From: an uncultured bacterium
GTDB taxonomy: Bacteria; Actinomycetota; Coriobacteriia; Coriobacteriales; Atopobiaceae
Direction: 5' to 3'
Length of the DNA: 64,000 bases
Assembly (NCBI GenBank): GCA_905215465.1
Contig: CAJMPT010000007.1
Location: 11,097 to 75,096, forward strand
Shown here piece by piece: positions 24,621 through 33,644 of this stretch (within the stretch, counting starts at the first letter, position 1; every line of letters starts with the position of its first letter). The notes beneath the pieces were generated by a model. The model ran no database searches. It had not been told where the DNA came from and saw only the letters and a program-made list of their open reading frames with translations. Position numbers and translations under genes: made by a program.

Positions 24621-25463
24621 CTACCCCAGTGCGTCGGCGAGCAGCCGCGCGCAGTTCTCCAGATACAGCTCCTTGGCGGCTTCGTCCGTGGCGGCAAGGT
24701 CGTACTGGCACGCCTCGGCAAAGGGGATACGCTGCCACTCGCCATCCGCCGGGAGCTCAAAGACCCCCACGCGCTCGGGATGCTCGGCGAGGTCGAGGGA
24801 GATGCGCGCGTAGGGGTGCTCGATCAGGCAGTAGGTCTGCTCGTACGTCGCGGGGTCCTTCTCGCTCGGATAGAGCTTGGGCTCAAGGAAGAACAGGTAC
24901 TCCTGCCCCGCGCGCAGCGGCATGAGGCCGAACCGGCTTGGGCCCTCGCTGCCCCCCCACACCTCGCGCACGTCGCTGAACTGACCCGTCCCCAGGCCGT
25001 TTCGAGGCTCCGTGATCTTGTACGCATCGTAGACGACGAGGCCATCGCCTTCGGAGACGCCCTCGCCCCTCAGGACCGACGTCACCTCGATCTGGCACTG
25101 GAATGCCTGGTAGACGTAGGTCCTCTCACCCGTAAAGGTGCCAGTGAGCACGATGGGGGCCTCGTCGAGTACCTCCTCAGACGCCATCCCAAGGGTATAC
25201 GCCGCATCAACTCCGGCGGGAAGCGCGGCCTCGTCCGCCGCCGCCGCGATCTCCTCCCGCGTGTGCAGGCTAAGCGCGTCCGCCGATGCACGCGAGTTCA
25301 CCACGAAGGGAAGCTGCTCCACGGCAGCCCCGTCGTGCGCATAGTCCGTGAGGCTTGCCCGCATGGCAAGGCCCACTCCCACGCAGACGACCACGAGCGC
25401 GCCACACACGAGCAGGAGGGTCCTGACGGTCAGCACGGGGAGGCGGAGTTTGCTTCGCCTCAT
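24621..25463 (-). CDS. membrane-anchored protein of unknown function, ABC cluster
   Basis: 280 residues: a basic N-terminus, one membrane segment (LLLVCGALVVVCVGVGLAM, about residues 15-35), then about 240 mostly polar residues predicted outside the cell. These include a beta-rich stretch (APIVLTGTFTGERTYVYQAF) and FGLMPLRAGQEYLFFLEP. I do not recognise the family. Its ATG overlaps the stop of the upstream ABC ATPase (ATGA), so it is translationally coupled and probably works with that transporter, as an accessory or immunity-type protein (inference). Confidence 0.7.
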   Translation of the reverse strand: MRRSKLRLPVLTVRTLLLVCGALVVVCVGVGLAMRASLTDYAHDGAAVEQLPFVVNSRASADALSLHTREEIAAAADEAALPAGVDAAYTLGMASEEVLDEAPIVLTGTFTGERTYVYQAFQCQIEVTSVLRGEGVSEGDGLVVYDAYKITEPRNGLGTGQFSDVREVWGGSEGPSRFGLMPLRAGQEYLFFLEPKLYPSEKDPATYEQTYCLIEHPYARISLDLAEHPERVGVFELPADGEWQRIPFAEACQYDLAATDEAAKELYLENCARLLADALG

Positions 25464-26110
25464 GAGCGATCGACCTCCTTGGCCACGTGCCCGTCGACCA
25501 TGCGCCAGCTGCGCTCGAACAGCGCCTCGAGCGCGGGCTCGTTGTGACAGGCGACGAGCACGGTGCAGCCGCGTTCACGCTCCTCACGCACGATCTTTGC
25601 AACCGTCTCGATGCCGTCCACGTCGAGAGCGTTGGTGGGCTCGTCCAGGATGAGCAGCTCGGGCGCCTCCATGATTGCCTGCGCGATGGTGAGGCGCTGC
25701 CTCATGCCCATGCTGTACGCCGAGAACGGGCGGTCGTCGTCGGGGATGAGGCCCACACGCGCAAGCGCCGCCCTCGCCTCGGCCTCGCCCGCCACACCCC
25801 TGATCGACGCGAGCATCGTGAGGTTTCTCAGGCCCGTGCTCTCGTCCCAGAAGCCTGCCGACTCAAGGACCAGGCCGAGACTACGCGGAAAGTCGACGTC
25901 CACGCCAATCCTTTGCCCAAAGACGTCAACCTGGCCCGAGGTGAGGTGAATGAGTCCCGAGATGGCCCTAAAGAGCATCGTCTTGCCCGAGCCGTTGATG
26001 CCGCTGAATCCGTAGATTCCGCCACGCGGCAACGTGAGCGTCACGTCGTCGAGCACGACGCGTCCGTGAATCACCTTGGTCGCATGGGTTACCACAATCT
26101 CATCAGACAT
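25460..26110 (-). CDS. ABC transporter ATP-binding protein
   Basis: 216 residues. Walker A GINGSGKTM, signature YSMGMRQRLTIAQ, Walker B LLILDEPTNALDVDG and the switch His (ACHNEP) are present. The signature sequence and small size resemble exporter ATPases of the bacitracin/lantibiotic-immunity type. It sits between three upstream membrane subunits and a downstream membrane-anchored protein, all on the minus strand. Confidence 0.92.
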   Translation of the reverse strand: MSDEIVVTHATKVIHGRVVLDDVTLTLPRGGIYGFSGINGSGKTMLFRAISGLIHLTSGQVDVFGQRIGVDVDFPRSLGLVLESAGFWDESTGLRNLTMLASIRGVAGEAEARAALARVGLIPDDDRPFSAYSMGMRQRLTIAQAIMEAPELLILDEPTNALDVDGIETVAKIVREERERGCTVLVACHNEPALEALFERSWRMVDGHVAKEVDRS

Positions 26111-26122
26111 GAAAGCCTCCAG

Positions 26123-26884
26123 TCAGAAGATGTCGCGGGCGCGCACGAGGCGAAGCGCCACCACCGCCGCAAGCGCGACGCACGCGCCGAGGTACGCAAG
26201 AGACGCGACGACCGAAAAGCCAGGGACGCCCAGCGAGAAGGCTGAGGTCCATCCCGAGCAGTCGTGCCAGGCAAGAACCCCCTGCGCAAAAGGCAGCCAC
26301 GGAGCCACGGCCATGGCCGCCTCGCGCGGGAGGTAGGCGAGCCCGACCAGGCCCGCAACGTAGACCCCCTCAACGACCGCAAAGGCCACGACGGGTTCCA
26401 GCTTGATCGCAAGGCAGTTGACCGCAAGCACAAGGCATAGCGTGAGCGGAAAGCCCAATGCAGCGCAGCGCGCGACGACGTCGATGAGCTCCGGCACGCT
26501 TGCCGTACAGCCGCAGACGAACAGGACCGCGCCATTCGCAAGCTGGCAGAGCAGCGAGAACGCAGCCGAGAGAAGCGAAAGGTGGACCAACTTGCTCGCC
26601 AGCCATACCCCCCGCGACCCCACGCGCGGGAGCACGGCCGCGGCATCCGACCCAAGGCCGCCTGTCAGAACGTCCGAGAAGAGGAAGCAGAAGGCAGCCT
26701 GGGGAGCAAACCACGCAATGAGGACCATGATGTTCGGTCTGCTCCCATAGAGGCTTGGAACGAGGAGTCCCCCGCCCACAAACTCATAAAGGGCCGCCTG
26801 CGCCCCATAGCCCCTCATGCACAGCGTCGCGACCAGGCTCGCCAGCACGCAGAGCGCCACCCGCACGAATTGGGCACGCCGCAT
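26123..26884 (-). CDS. ABC transporter membrane subunit (third of three)
   Basis: About 253 residues with roughly six hydrophobic segments and a C-terminal RLVRARDIF tail, reminiscent of the VRRKDxL endings of the two upstream permeases. ATG 26884 has a poor ribosome binding site; GTG 26899 in the same frame is an alternative. The ATPase gene starts 12 bases after its stop. The substrate is unknown. Confidence 0.72.
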   Translation of the reverse strand: MRRAQFVRVALCVLASLVATLCMRGYGAQAALYEFVGGGLLVPSLYGSRPNIMVLIAWFAPQAAFCFLFSDVLTGGLGSDAAAVLPRVGSRGVWLASKLVHLSLLSAAFSLLCQLANGAVLFVCGCTASVPELIDVVARCAALGFPLTLCLVLAVNCLAIKLEPVVAFAVVEGVYVAGLVGLAYLPREAAMAVAPWLPFAQGVLAWHDCSGWTSAFSLGVPGFSVVASLAYLGACVALAAVVALRLVRARDIF

Positions 26885-26915
26885 TGGCAGAAGGGTCACG
26901 GAATTGTTCCGACTT

Positions 26916-27656
26916 CTACAGCTCACGAGGCTCGCCCTCCTCCGGCAGATAGTCCTTCTTGCGCACGAGCCAAACGGCAAGCAGGCCAAGGAACGCGCAG
27001 AGCGCAGCAAGGCGAAGCGAGCCTGCCACCTCCGCCACAAGGCCATCCTCGGGCATCGCTGTCGCAAGGAGCCATCCCGTCCAAAGCGCAGAATTATTGA
27101 GTGCCGGGGTCATGCACAATAGATAGTCGAGCGCACCGTATCCCAAGGCTGCCAGCATCGCATAGGCACCCGAGCCGGTGAGCAGACGAACCGCCAGGAC
27201 AATAAGGCACACCACCAGGAAGAAGTGGGTCTGGAGGATGGTTGCCAGAAGGCCAAACGCCACATAGGCCCCAACCGCATGACCCGTCGGCGAGAGGAGT
27301 CGGACGCTCACGAGACCGCACAGCGTGAGAAGGGCCGAGAGCGCCAGGGCACGCACCACCAGTCGTCCCATGACGGCAAGCAGGGTCCTTCCACGGCTTG
27401 AGCGAATCACCCACACGGCCGAGGCCACGGGACGCATCGCGCCGGCCGCGCTGAAGGCGCAGATGGGAACGTAGACAAAGGTCGCAAGGCTATAGTTGAC
27501 GACCTGTCCATAGGCACCCGATAGCGTGCCGTCGCCCATCGCGGCGACGTTGTGCCCCCACAGCAGGGCAACCACCACGCAGACCCCCGCAAGGACGGCA
27601 AGGCCGGCGACGAACCTTCGGTCGAAGAGGCGCGCGAGGCGCGTTGCGGCGCTCAT
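26916..27656 (-). CDS. ABC transporter membrane subunit (second of three)
   Basis: About 246 residues, with around six membrane segments including FVAGLAVLAGVCVVVALLWG and LLATILQTHFFLVVCLIVLA, and a charged LVRKKDYLPEEGEP tail. ATG 27656 overlaps the TGA of the preceding permease (ATGA), showing translational coupling; in-frame sequence upstream of it lies inside that gene in another frame. It is paralogous in size and ending to its neighbours. Confidence 0.75.
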   Translation of the reverse strand: MSAATRLARLFDRRFVAGLAVLAGVCVVVALLWGHNVAAMGDGTLSGAYGQVVNYSLATFVYVPICAFSAAGAMRPVASAVWVIRSSRGRTLLAVMGRLVVRALALSALLTLCGLVSVRLLSPTGHAVGAYVAFGLLATILQTHFFLVVCLIVLAVRLLTGSGAYAMLAALGYGALDYLLCMTPALNNSALWTGWLLATAMPEDGLVAEVAGSLRLAALCAFLGLLAVWLVRKKDYLPEEGEPREL

Positions 27657-28501
27657 AGCAGCACGTCCTTCCTCCGGACAAGGGGAAGCCACATCGCCCC
27701 CACGAGCACCAGAAGCACCACGAGGGGTGCAGCAAGAAACACGGTGGGGCTTCGAGGAGTCACGAGGGAGAAGATCAGGCACTGGGCTATGTCCAGGTCC
27801 GAGGGAAGCAGGTACGAGGACACGATCAACACAAGGGCGGGAAGCCCCACCACAAGCAGGCGACTCGTGCGCACGTAGAGCGAGAGGGCAAACGCCGCCA
27901 AGGCCAGAAGGCCTCCCCAAAGGGCGTCGTAGACGATGAAGATCAGGTTGAGAAGGTAGCGGGCGTTGAGGAAAAGGCCCAGGAAGAGTGTCTTGTCGTA
28001 CCAGCCGGTCGAGTCGACCTCGGCGGCCGAGGTGTTCAGGAGGAGCTGATAGGCATCCTGCCCGGACGTTGCGGGAAAGGCAACGAACGCGAGCAGCTGG
28101 GACACCAGCAGCGGGACGAGAACCACGAGAAAGCCGCCCACAAAGGCCGCAATCGCTCCCGAGACGAGATAGGAACGCAAGGAGGAGCGCACGGCAACGC
28201 AACCCGCATACCTTCGCCTCACGTCCAGAAAGAGGCTGTCCCCAAAGACGGCCGCAGCCAAAAACGGCATCAGGAAGTAGAGGTAGAAGCAGAAGAGCGG
28301 CGTCTGCATGGACTCATAGTTGCCCGCCCAGGCCACATCTGCCGCAGGTACCTCGCCCACATCATGACCCCAGAACACCAGGCACGTCTGGACGAAGCAG
28401 ACCGACATGGTCACAAGCCCCACCACAACGGCATAGCGCCACGTCTTTGATGCAAGCATGCGTCGAAACTGGAACTGAAGAACGCCCGCTCTTCCTGCCA
28501 T
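27653..28501 (-). CDS. ABC transporter membrane subunit (first of three)
   Basis: About 282 residues. A short cytoplasmic N-terminus (QFQFRRMLASKTWRYA) precedes six or so membrane segments and the terminal PLVRRKDVLL. The N-terminal RRMLASKTWR pattern is common in ABC-2-like exporter permeases. ATG 28501 was chosen; GTG 28513 four codons earlier is possible. It lies directly downstream of the two small secreted-protein genes. Confidence 0.75.
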   Translation of the reverse strand: MAGRAGVLQFQFRRMLASKTWRYAVVVGLVTMSVCFVQTCLVFWGHDVGEVPAADVAWAGNYESMQTPLFCFYLYFLMPFLAAAVFGDSLFLDVRRRYAGCVAVRSSLRSYLVSGAIAAFVGGFLVVLVPLLVSQLLAFVAFPATSGQDAYQLLLNTSAAEVDSTGWYDKTLFLGLFLNARYLLNLIFIVYDALWGGLLALAAFALSLYVRTSRLLVVGLPALVLIVSSYLLPSDLDIAQCLIFSLVTPRSPTVFLAAPLVVLLVLVGAMWLPLVRRKDVLL

Positions 28502-28577
28502 GTCACTTACCACCCGTCAGCACTTGAGGGGACGGGAGCGCAAAGGCGCCCCGTCCCACACGGTCAGAAGCTCGTGG

Positions 28578-28967
28578 TTAGTTGAAGTTCACGTACCCAG
28601 TGGCGCGGTCGCAGGAGTTCGGGCCCCAGCCAACCTGATGCCCCATCAAAGTCACGGAGCCACTGAAGGTGCTGTAGTAACGCGGATAGCCCGTTTCCCC
28701 CGCATTGACGGTCACGGAGCTCGCACACTGTCCCTGCCCGGGCAGCTCGATCCAAAAGTTGCCTCCATAGGAAGAGGACGAGTACACCCGGACAGACGCC
28801 GAGGAACCGCCAGAGTGGTAGCCATTCCGGACCGCCGTCGCTACCTGCCACGCCGGAAGGCAGGCATTGAAGGAGCCTCCGTCAGCCAACGCGGGAGCGC
28901 CAAAGCCCACCGTGGCGGCAAGCGCCAAGGCGACGGCAACAGCGGCCTTCTTGAACTTCATCGTCAT
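28578..28967 (-). CDS. small secreted protein
   Basis: 129 residues with a clear Sec signal peptide (MKFKKAAVAVALALAATVGF, cleavage near APALA-DGG). The mature part is about 100 residues, rich in Ser, Gly, Tyr and Asn, with three cysteines and a predicted all-beta character (SVRVYSSSSYGGNFWIELPG). No family recognised. A resemblance to lactococcin-972-type bacteriocins in size and composition is only superficial. It lies upstream of the ABC genes, so secretion stress, bacteriocin or surface roles are all open. Confidence 0.75.
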   Translation of the reverse strand: MTMKFKKAAVAVALALAATVGFGAPALADGGSFNACLPAWQVATAVRNGYHSGGSSASVRVYSSSSYGGNFWIELPGQGQCASSVTVNAGETGYPRYYSTFSGSVTLMGHQVGWGPNSCDRATGYVNFN

Positions 28968-29120
28968 GGAAAGTCACATCCTCTCGTAGGGAAGAGTTCC
29001 TCACGAGCAGCGGACCCACGAGAACGAGTCGCGTTTCAGTCATGGTACCCACTGCTCAAGCTATGTTTCAGACGCTTGTCCCTGCCCACCCTGCGATATA
29101 GCCGCATGTTCGGTACCTCC

Positions 29121-29609
29121 CTACCAGCTGTACATGGCAACGTCGGAGCTCGTCACCAATTTGCCGTCGACGGGCTTCTTGCAAACAAACCTATACGTAC
29201 CAGAGCCGACGCCCTCCCACGTCGCCTTGGTGAACCCGTTGCGCTTGAACGAGGCGGACCCGATGAGTGAGCCTCTTCCATTCACAACTCGATACAGGCT
29301 CACGGTAAACGTGCCGCTCGAAGGGCAGCTTGCAGTCATCTCGATGCCGACGTTGTTGCTGTCAAAATAGCGATCTTGAAAAGAGTACGTACCCGACAGG
29401 CTGAGGTCATCCCCGTACCAAGAAAGGGGCGACGGCATCCCAGCGTCAGCCTGACGAGAATAGGACACGATTGGCTCAACGCCGCCATCAATGAGCTCGC
29501 TCGCCAGCACAGGGCGAGGAGCAAGGCAAAGTCCCAGAGCAATGACAGCCGCTACAGCAAGCACCCGCAGCCTCGACTTGAGCGCCCTCTGATAATAGGT
29601 TGCATCCAC
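29121..29609 (-). CDS. secreted beta-rich protein
   Basis: 162 residues. An extended signal peptide (RLRVLAVAAVIALGLCLAP, likely cut after VLA) precedes about 120 residues of beta-rich sequence (GTFTVSLYRVVNGRGSLIG, GSGTYRFVCKKPVDG) with two cysteines. The start GTG 29609 has GGGGGCT six bases upstream. It resembles the next secreted protein in layout, not in sequence. It sits between the membrane LuxR gene and the ABC cluster on the same strand. Confidence 0.7.
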   Translation of the reverse strand: MDATYYQRALKSRLRVLAVAAVIALGLCLAPRPVLASELIDGGVEPIVSYSRQADAGMPSPLSWYGDDLSLSGTYSFQDRYFDSNNVGIEMTASCPSSGTFTVSLYRVVNGRGSLIGSASFKRNGFTKATWEGVGSGTYRFVCKKPVDGKLVTSSDVAMYSW

Positions 29610-29680
29610 GATTGAGCCCCCAGCAATTTAAATGCACTGACGTTGGGTGAGAGCATGCGCCACGTGGTGACTTCTGTCTG

Positions 29681-31678
29681 TCACTTTTGGGGATGCAATC
29701 GCTCCAAGCTTGTAAACCCTACCTCTTCGACGAGGAGTTTTCGCAGGTCGTCGATGCAATGAACCTTGCAGTCATCATAGGTGCGCTGACGATACGACCT
29801 TACCGTCGCCGGCGTGGTATGCCATCGCCGGCACACCTCCGGCACGCTGTAGCCACACGCTAGGTCTATCACGACCTCGGCCCTCAAACCGTCTATGCCG
29901 CGCCCCTTGAAGTAATGCAGCGCCCGGTCACGCTCCTTTTCCGTTGGCTCTGAAACGAGAACCGCCGCAATCCGCGTCTGATAGACGAACGCCACAACGC
30001 CCAAGGAGATGAGCGCCGGAAAGATGACGTAGATCCAGTCGGTCACGAACCCCACAAAATACAGTTCCCAGTAATACGTCACCGCAATCCCGGCAGAGCC
30101 CAAAAGGGGCAGCAGCGGAGAGGAGAAGAGAATGCCAAAGCCGCTGAGCATGGTACGCCAGAACGGGGCATCCGCCTCCCTTGGCAGCGATGCCCTCCCC
30201 ACCACAAGAGACGCAACCACCAAGAGGGAGGGTCCCCAGATCTTGTAGAGCCACATCCCGCTCCACCCGCAAAACGAACCCGCAGAGATCAGGCACACAA
30301 CGACGAGGGAAAGGGCCATCGTGGCCACAAGCTCCAAGGATCCCTGTCCACCGCGCGGGCTCGCCGTCGTCTGACGAAAAGACAGCATCCTCGCAAAAGA
30401 GACCACGGCAAGCACACATGACACGGCCCACGTGAGGTAGAACGTACCCCTGTGGTACCAGTGCTCGCCAATATGCACATCACCTGGAACGTCAAGGAGC
30501 AGCACCAGCACGATAAGCGCACACGCAATGGCTTGCGGCACCAAGGAGCCGCAGTTTTGAGCTGCACCCGACTCGCAAGAAGAGGGCTTGGTCTCCTTGG
30601 TCACAGACGGCTCCTCGCTCATATCAAGCGCCGCGGCATATTCCCTGAGCTCCCTCGCACCGCCCACACCCAGCTTCTCGTAGCCACGATGCCGATAGGT
30701 TGCGACGGTTGCCTGGGCAACTCCCAATTCGGTCGCGATGGAAACCACGGTGGCACCCATAGCCGTCCGAGCGAGCACGGCAGCCTCGCGTTCGGTCAAG
30801 GGGATCATTGCCGCTTTGGCAAGACGCTGCCCCATGCGCCGCTCAGCGGAATCGCCGGGGGTATCCCGTTCCCCTTTCGCATACTCCCCGTGCACCAGAG
30901 GACCAGTCTCCCCCTCCCGCCGTTCTCCAGCCCCCCGCACCCGCACCAGCTGGACAAGCGTGAGTACGATCACAAGCACCAGAAAGAAGCCATAGAAGGC
31001 GGTGTTCGGAAGGCCGGCGTCCAAGAGGTCCGAGCGATACTCGCCCACGAAGCTCCGGAATGCCAGAAACGCCATATGACCCGCGAGCAACGCAGGGACA
31101 TCCCAAGCCGAGCGACCCCTCGCCTGCCACCGCCGAGCACCAAGCAAGGCGAGCGCAAACACCGCAGCACACAGAGTGCATGCGGCAAAAGTCGAATCAA
31201 AGCCCAGTGCGATCGCAACAAGAACGCATGCCGTCGGCCAGACTCCCCCAACGCCGAACAAGCCAATCAGCCGAGCGCGTGAGGGACTTTCCCGCACGAG
31301 GCCCAGTCCCGCGGACGAAAGCGCCCAACAGGACACCGCCGCAATCACACACACGAACTCAACAAGCGACATGACGTCGTTAAAAGCAATCTGCTCAACC
31401 GTGTCAAGTCCGGCATTGCCCCGCACGAGTGCATAGACCTCGGCCGCAGCCAAACCGGCCGTGGCAACCCAGCCTACGCGCACCACGATGAGGCGAGCCC
31501 GAGCAACAATCCCTTGCCACCCCTGTCCCAGGCAGGACGCGAGCAGAGCAATCACCACAAAGAGCATGACGGCAAGCCCGAAGGCCGCTATGCTCACTTG
31601 CCCGGGAATCAGCGGTCCAAAGCTATACACCCCATACGGCATCGCTGCCAGAACCGCTGTCCAGACGCACCAGACCAT
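29681..31678 (-). CDS. membrane protein with two LuxR-type HTH domains
   Basis: 665 residues in a duplicated TM-HTH-TM-HTH layout. Residues 1-245 hold about seven membrane segments. Residues about 292-345 are a LuxR-type HTH (LTEREAAVLARTAMGATVVS, then VAQATVATYRHRGYEKLGV). Residues 380-575 hold five or six more membrane segments. Residues about 590-650 are a second, more divergent HTH (DGLRAEVVIDLACGYSVPEV, TTPATVRSYRQRTY). Single-unit membrane LuxR proteins are common in Coriobacteriia; a fused pair is unusual. ATG 31678 has TGGGGGAC upstream. It probably controls the adjacent secreted-protein and ABC genes (inference). Confidence 0.85.
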   Translation of the reverse strand: MVWCVWTAVLAAMPYGVYSFGPLIPGQVSIAAFGLAVMLFVVIALLASCLGQGWQGIVARARLIVVRVGWVATAGLAAAEVYALVRGNAGLDTVEQIAFNDVMSLVEFVCVIAAVSCWALSSAGLGLVRESPSRARLIGLFGVGGVWPTACVLVAIALGFDSTFAACTLCAAVFALALLGARRWQARGRSAWDVPALLAGHMAFLAFRSFVGEYRSDLLDAGLPNTAFYGFFLVLVIVLTLVQLVRVRGAGERREGETGPLVHGEYAKGERDTPGDSAERRMGQRLAKAAMIPLTEREAAVLARTAMGATVVSIATELGVAQATVATYRHRGYEKLGVGGARELREYAAALDMSEEPSVTKETKPSSCESGAAQNCGSLVPQAIACALIVLVLLLDVPGDVHIGEHWYHRGTFYLTWAVSCVLAVVSFARMLSFRQTTASPRGGQGSLELVATMALSLVVVCLISAGSFCGWSGMWLYKIWGPSLLVVASLVVGRASLPREADAPFWRTMLSGFGILFSSPLLPLLGSAGIAVTYYWELYFVGFVTDWIYVIFPALISLGVVAFVYQTRIAAVLVSEPTEKERDRALHYFKGRGIDGLRAEVVIDLACGYSVPEVCRRWHTTPATVRSYRQRTYDDCKVHCIDDLRKLLVEEVGFTSLERLHPQK

Positions 31679-31772
31679 ACGTCCCCCAAACGACTGCCTT
31701 TTCCCCTAAAACATAGCGCGCGGCCCACGCTCCCCCGCCGCACGAATCGGTGGGCGGGCCCACGCACAAAGA

Positions 31773-31795
31773 GGGCCCCGGACGATCCGGGGCCC
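31773..31795 (-). terminator. intrinsic terminator of pckA
   Basis: GGGCCCCGGA (31773-31782) pairs with TCCGGGGCCC (31786-31795) over a three-base loop. On the minus strand it is followed by CTCTTTGTG, fitting termination of pckA. Confidence 0.8.
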
Positions 31796-31825
31796 CACAG
31801 CTCAGGCTTCTTGGAGGCTCGGGCC

Positions 31826-33430
31826 CTACGCCACCCCGAGCGGGTGCGGGCCGGCGTTTCTCACCTCGTCGGACATGGAGGTGAGACGTGCGGCGGCGTT
31901 GTCCACGAACATCTGGGCCAGAGACTCCGCCACGCGGTCGTACTCTGCCGGGTCAGCCCAGGTGCTACGGGCAGCCAGAAGCTCGGAGGGAACGTCGGGG
32001 CAGCTCGTGGGGACGTCGAGGTTGAAGCGCTCGTCGTGGACGAAGTCGCAGTCGTCGATGACGCCGGACTGGGCAGCCTCGACCATCTTGCGGGTGTACT
32101 TGAGCTTGATGCGGCTGCCGACGCCGTAGGAGCCACCGGTCCAGCCGGTGTTGATGAGGTACACGCGGGTGCCGCCGTTCTCGATCTTCTCGCCTAGCAT
32201 CTCGCCGTAGACCATGGGGTCAAGCGGCATGAAGGGCTCGCCAAAGAGGGACGAGAAGGTGGGCTGGGGCTCCTTGATGCCGCGCTCGGTGCCGGCGACC
32301 TTGGACGTGAAGCCGGTCATGAAGTGGTACATGGCGGCGTTCTTGTCCAGCTTGGAGATGGGGGGCAGCACGCCAAAGGCGTCGGCGGTCAGGAAGATGA
32401 CGACGTCGGGGATGCGCTTGGCCTTGCCCTTGAGCACGGCGTTGTCGATGAACTCCACCGGGTAGGCCACGCGGCCGTTCTCGGTGAGGGAGGTGTCAAA
32501 GTAGTCGGCCACGCGGGTCTTGGGGTCAAAGACCACGTTCTCGCAGATGGAGCCAAAGCGAATGGCGTTCCAAATCTGGGGCTCGGTCTCGGCGGTGATG
32601 TTGATGGTCTTGGCGTAGCAGCCGCCCTCGATGTTGAAGACCGCGTCATCGGCCCAGCCGTGCTCGTCGTCGCCGATGAGCTTGCGGTTGTCGGCCGCGG
32701 AGAGCGTGGTCTTGCCGGTGCCAGAAAGGCCAAAGAAGACCGTGGTGCCGTGGGAGACCGGGTTCATGTTGCAGGAGCAGTGCATGGGAAGCACGTTGTC
32801 CTCGACGGGCAGCAGGTAGTTCATGACCGAGAAGATGGCCTTCTTGATCTCGCCGGAGTACTGGGTACCCACGACCAGGACCACGCGCTCCTTGAAGTTG
32901 ATGACAACGGCGGCCTCGGAGTTGGTGTGATGGATGGCCGGGTCGAGCTTCAGGCGCGGCGCCACCATGACCACGAAGTCGGCCAGGCCGTAGTTGGCGA
33001 GCTCCTCCTCGGTGGGGCGCACGAGCATCTGATGGGCAAAGAGCGCCTGGCTGGCAAGTTCGGTGATGACGCAGAACTTGCGGGAGTAGCGCCGGTCGGC
33101 GCCGGCGATGCCGTGGACCACAAAGAGGCGGCGCTCGGAGAAGTGCGCGATGACCTCGGCCTTGATGCGGGCGTAGTCCTCCTCGGACATGGGGACGTTG
33201 ACCTCGCCCCAGGCGATCTTCTCGTGGACGTCCTCGGTGTCAACGACGAAGCGGTCGTGCGGGGAGCGGCCGGTGTACTGGCCCGTGGTGACCGCGAGCG
33301 CTCCGGTGCTGGTGAGGGTGCCCTCCCCCCTGTCAACGGCCTTCTCAATGAGGACTGCGGGCGAGCAGTCAATCCAGGTCATGTCGTCGGTGTGCGCGAT
33401 GCCGTAGTGCGAGAGCTCCTCGATGATCAT
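31826..33430 (-). CDS. pckA: phosphoenolpyruvate carboxykinase (ATP)
   Basis: 534-residue ATP-dependent PEPCK interconverting oxaloacetate and PEP. Signatures are GRSPHDRFVV, the kinase loop GLSGTGKTTLS, the ADDAVFNIEGGCYAK block and NTGWTGGSYGVG. ATG 33430 follows AAAGGAGG. In a fermenter it may run in the PEP-carboxylating direction. The upstream region carries a TTGATACCAC element shared with adhE. Confidence 0.97.
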   Translation of the reverse strand: MIIEELSHYGIAHTDDMTWIDCSPAVLIEKAVDRGEGTLTSTGALAVTTGQYTGRSPHDRFVVDTEDVHEKIAWGEVNVPMSEEDYARIKAEVIAHFSERRLFVVHGIAGADRRYSRKFCVITELASQALFAHQMLVRPTEEELANYGLADFVVMVAPRLKLDPAIHHTNSEAAVVINFKERVVLVVGTQYSGEIKKAIFSVMNYLLPVEDNVLPMHCSCNMNPVSHGTTVFFGLSGTGKTTLSAADNRKLIGDDEHGWADDAVFNIEGGCYAKTINITAETEPQIWNAIRFGSICENVVFDPKTRVADYFDTSLTENGRVAYPVEFIDNAVLKGKAKRIPDVVIFLTADAFGVLPPISKLDKNAAMYHFMTGFTSKVAGTERGIKEPQPTFSSLFGEPFMPLDPMVYGEMLGEKIENGGTRVYLINTGWTGGSYGVGSRIKLKYTRKMVEAAQSGVIDDCDFVHDERFNLDVPTSCPDVPSELLAARSTWADPAEYDRVAESLAQMFVDNAAARLTSMSDEVRNAGPHPLGVA

Positions 33431-33484
33431 GCGAACCTCCTTTGGCCGGCGGCTGCCGGGCGGGTCTACCACATACTGAAGCGT

Positions 33485-33494
33485 TTGATACCAC
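33485..33494 (-). promoter_or_regulatory. TTGATACCAC element upstream of pckA
   Basis: TTGATACCACG followed by TGCGGTCACAA lies 55-76 bases before the pckA start. The first half is identical to the arm of the perfect palindrome upstream of adhE (62649-62678). Here the second half is degenerate. Candidate operator or activator site; the regulator is unknown. Confidence 0.4.
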
Positions 33495-33644
33495 GTGCGG
33501 TCACAAGCTTGATTGTGCCCCGTGGCCGCCGCGCCTGGCGGTAAAGTTTACAAACGGACGCCAACCGCGCCCAAAAGGTACCGCTCACCCGCAAGCGGGT
33601 GCCGCTAGCGGAGGACCAACGCCGCCGACAACGAAAGGACGCCC

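Noticed and set aside
28578..28967. Secreted protein as a lactococcin-972-type bacteriocin
   Set aside because: Similar size and Gly/Tyr/Asn richness only; I see no convincing family motif and no matching immunity protein.
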